Part shown: in pieces, positions 63,931-64,000 of the stretch | Position numbering within the stretch: position 1 is the stretch's first letter | Layout: each line of letters starts with the position of its first letter | NCBI RefSeq assembly: GCF_001375515.1 | Contig: NZ_CTDX01000004.1 | Coordinates: 45,140 to 109,139 of the forward strand | Origin: Bacillus kwashiorkori | Lineage (GTDB): Bacteria > Bacillota > Bacilli > Bacillales > Caldibacillaceae | Direction of reading: 5' to 3' | DNA length: 64,000 nt | Translations under genes and position numbers: made by a program | Notes under the pieces: model-generated | What the model saw: the letters and a program-made list of their open reading frames with translations, nothing else | Databases searched by the model: none | What the model was told of the DNA's origin: nothing

Positions 63931-64000
63931 AGCTTGCTTTTTAAGATATTCTGCTACTAATTTTTCAATAATCTTACTTGCGTCTGTACCTTCTTTAACA
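63928..64000 (-). CDS. C-terminal end of an unidentified protein (partial)
   Basis: The minus strand reads VKEGTDASKIIEKLVAEYLK then KQA and TAG, entering from the right edge. The reading is a plausible helical protein end. I do not recognise the protein; its stop overlaps the small TAGGC hairpin. Confidence 0.5.
   Translation of the reverse strand, partial: VKEGTDASKIIEKLVAEYLKKQA

Overview
The window is low-GC chromosomal DNA of an endospore-forming member of the Bacillaceae. Evidence: an alpha/beta-type SASP gene, an RsbR-type stressosome protein, GbsR-type control of an OpuC osmolyte importer, a complete seven-gene Mrp antiporter operon and a TasA/TapA/SipW matrix cluster. Strong GGAGG ribosome sites with frequent TTG and GTG starts fit the same group. 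The block from mrp through a YuxO-like gene, patB, yugI, yuzA, a yugJ-like dehydrogenase, pgi and a yugO-like channel recalls the yug region of Bacillus subtilis, with insertions. I cannot name the species from sequence alone. No rRNA, tRNA, CRISPR array or intact transposase gene was seen.

Layout. 0-10 kb: a YtrA-type regulator with its own ABC transporter behind a near-perfect palindromic operator, mqo, a plsY-like gene broken by a 118-bp internal duplication, a MATE pump, YtoQ, an RsbR paralogue, a GRDP-like protein with a Gly/Ser/Cys tail, and a SASP. 10-18 kb: opcR-like repressor divergent from opuCA-CB-CC-CD, then a SulP transporter, an ArsR regulator and a flavodoxin-like oxidoreductase. 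18-24.5 kb: M3 peptidase, membrane-anchored trypsin-like protease, MFS pump, acetyltransferase, Hsp20.

24.5-31.7 kb is the most distinctive part, a probable extracellular-matrix island. SinR-like GTTCTTT boxes precede a TasA/CalY fibre protein, a TapA-like protein, a SipW signal peptidase and a TasA-like protein with an LPxTG-like wall anchor. Facing it on the other strand are three secreted coiled-coil proteins of similar design and a second, ordinary signal peptidase. 31.8-40.5 kb: hutH, a tiny Phe/Gly/Pro-rich protein, and mrpABCDEFG. 40.6-60 kb: thioesterase, MFS pump, cyclophilin, PatB, alpha/beta hydrolase, S1-domain stress protein, RocD, a two-component system with a large FtsX-type ABC transporter, YuzA, alcohol dehydrogenase, Pgi, potassium channel and dipeptidase.

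60-64 kb is decaying or mobile DNA: a yetF-like gene with a one-base frameshift, remnants of a TetR regulator and probably a CPBP protein, a fused ABC exporter followed by a 32-residue membrane peptide, and a large hairpin that may be an IS605-type end. About a dozen copies of an intergenic repeat with core GGGGACTGTCCCC are scattered from 5 to 54.5 kb. Nearly all sit at gene 3' ends, and several contribute the stop codon. Four short tandem-repeat tracts are also present.
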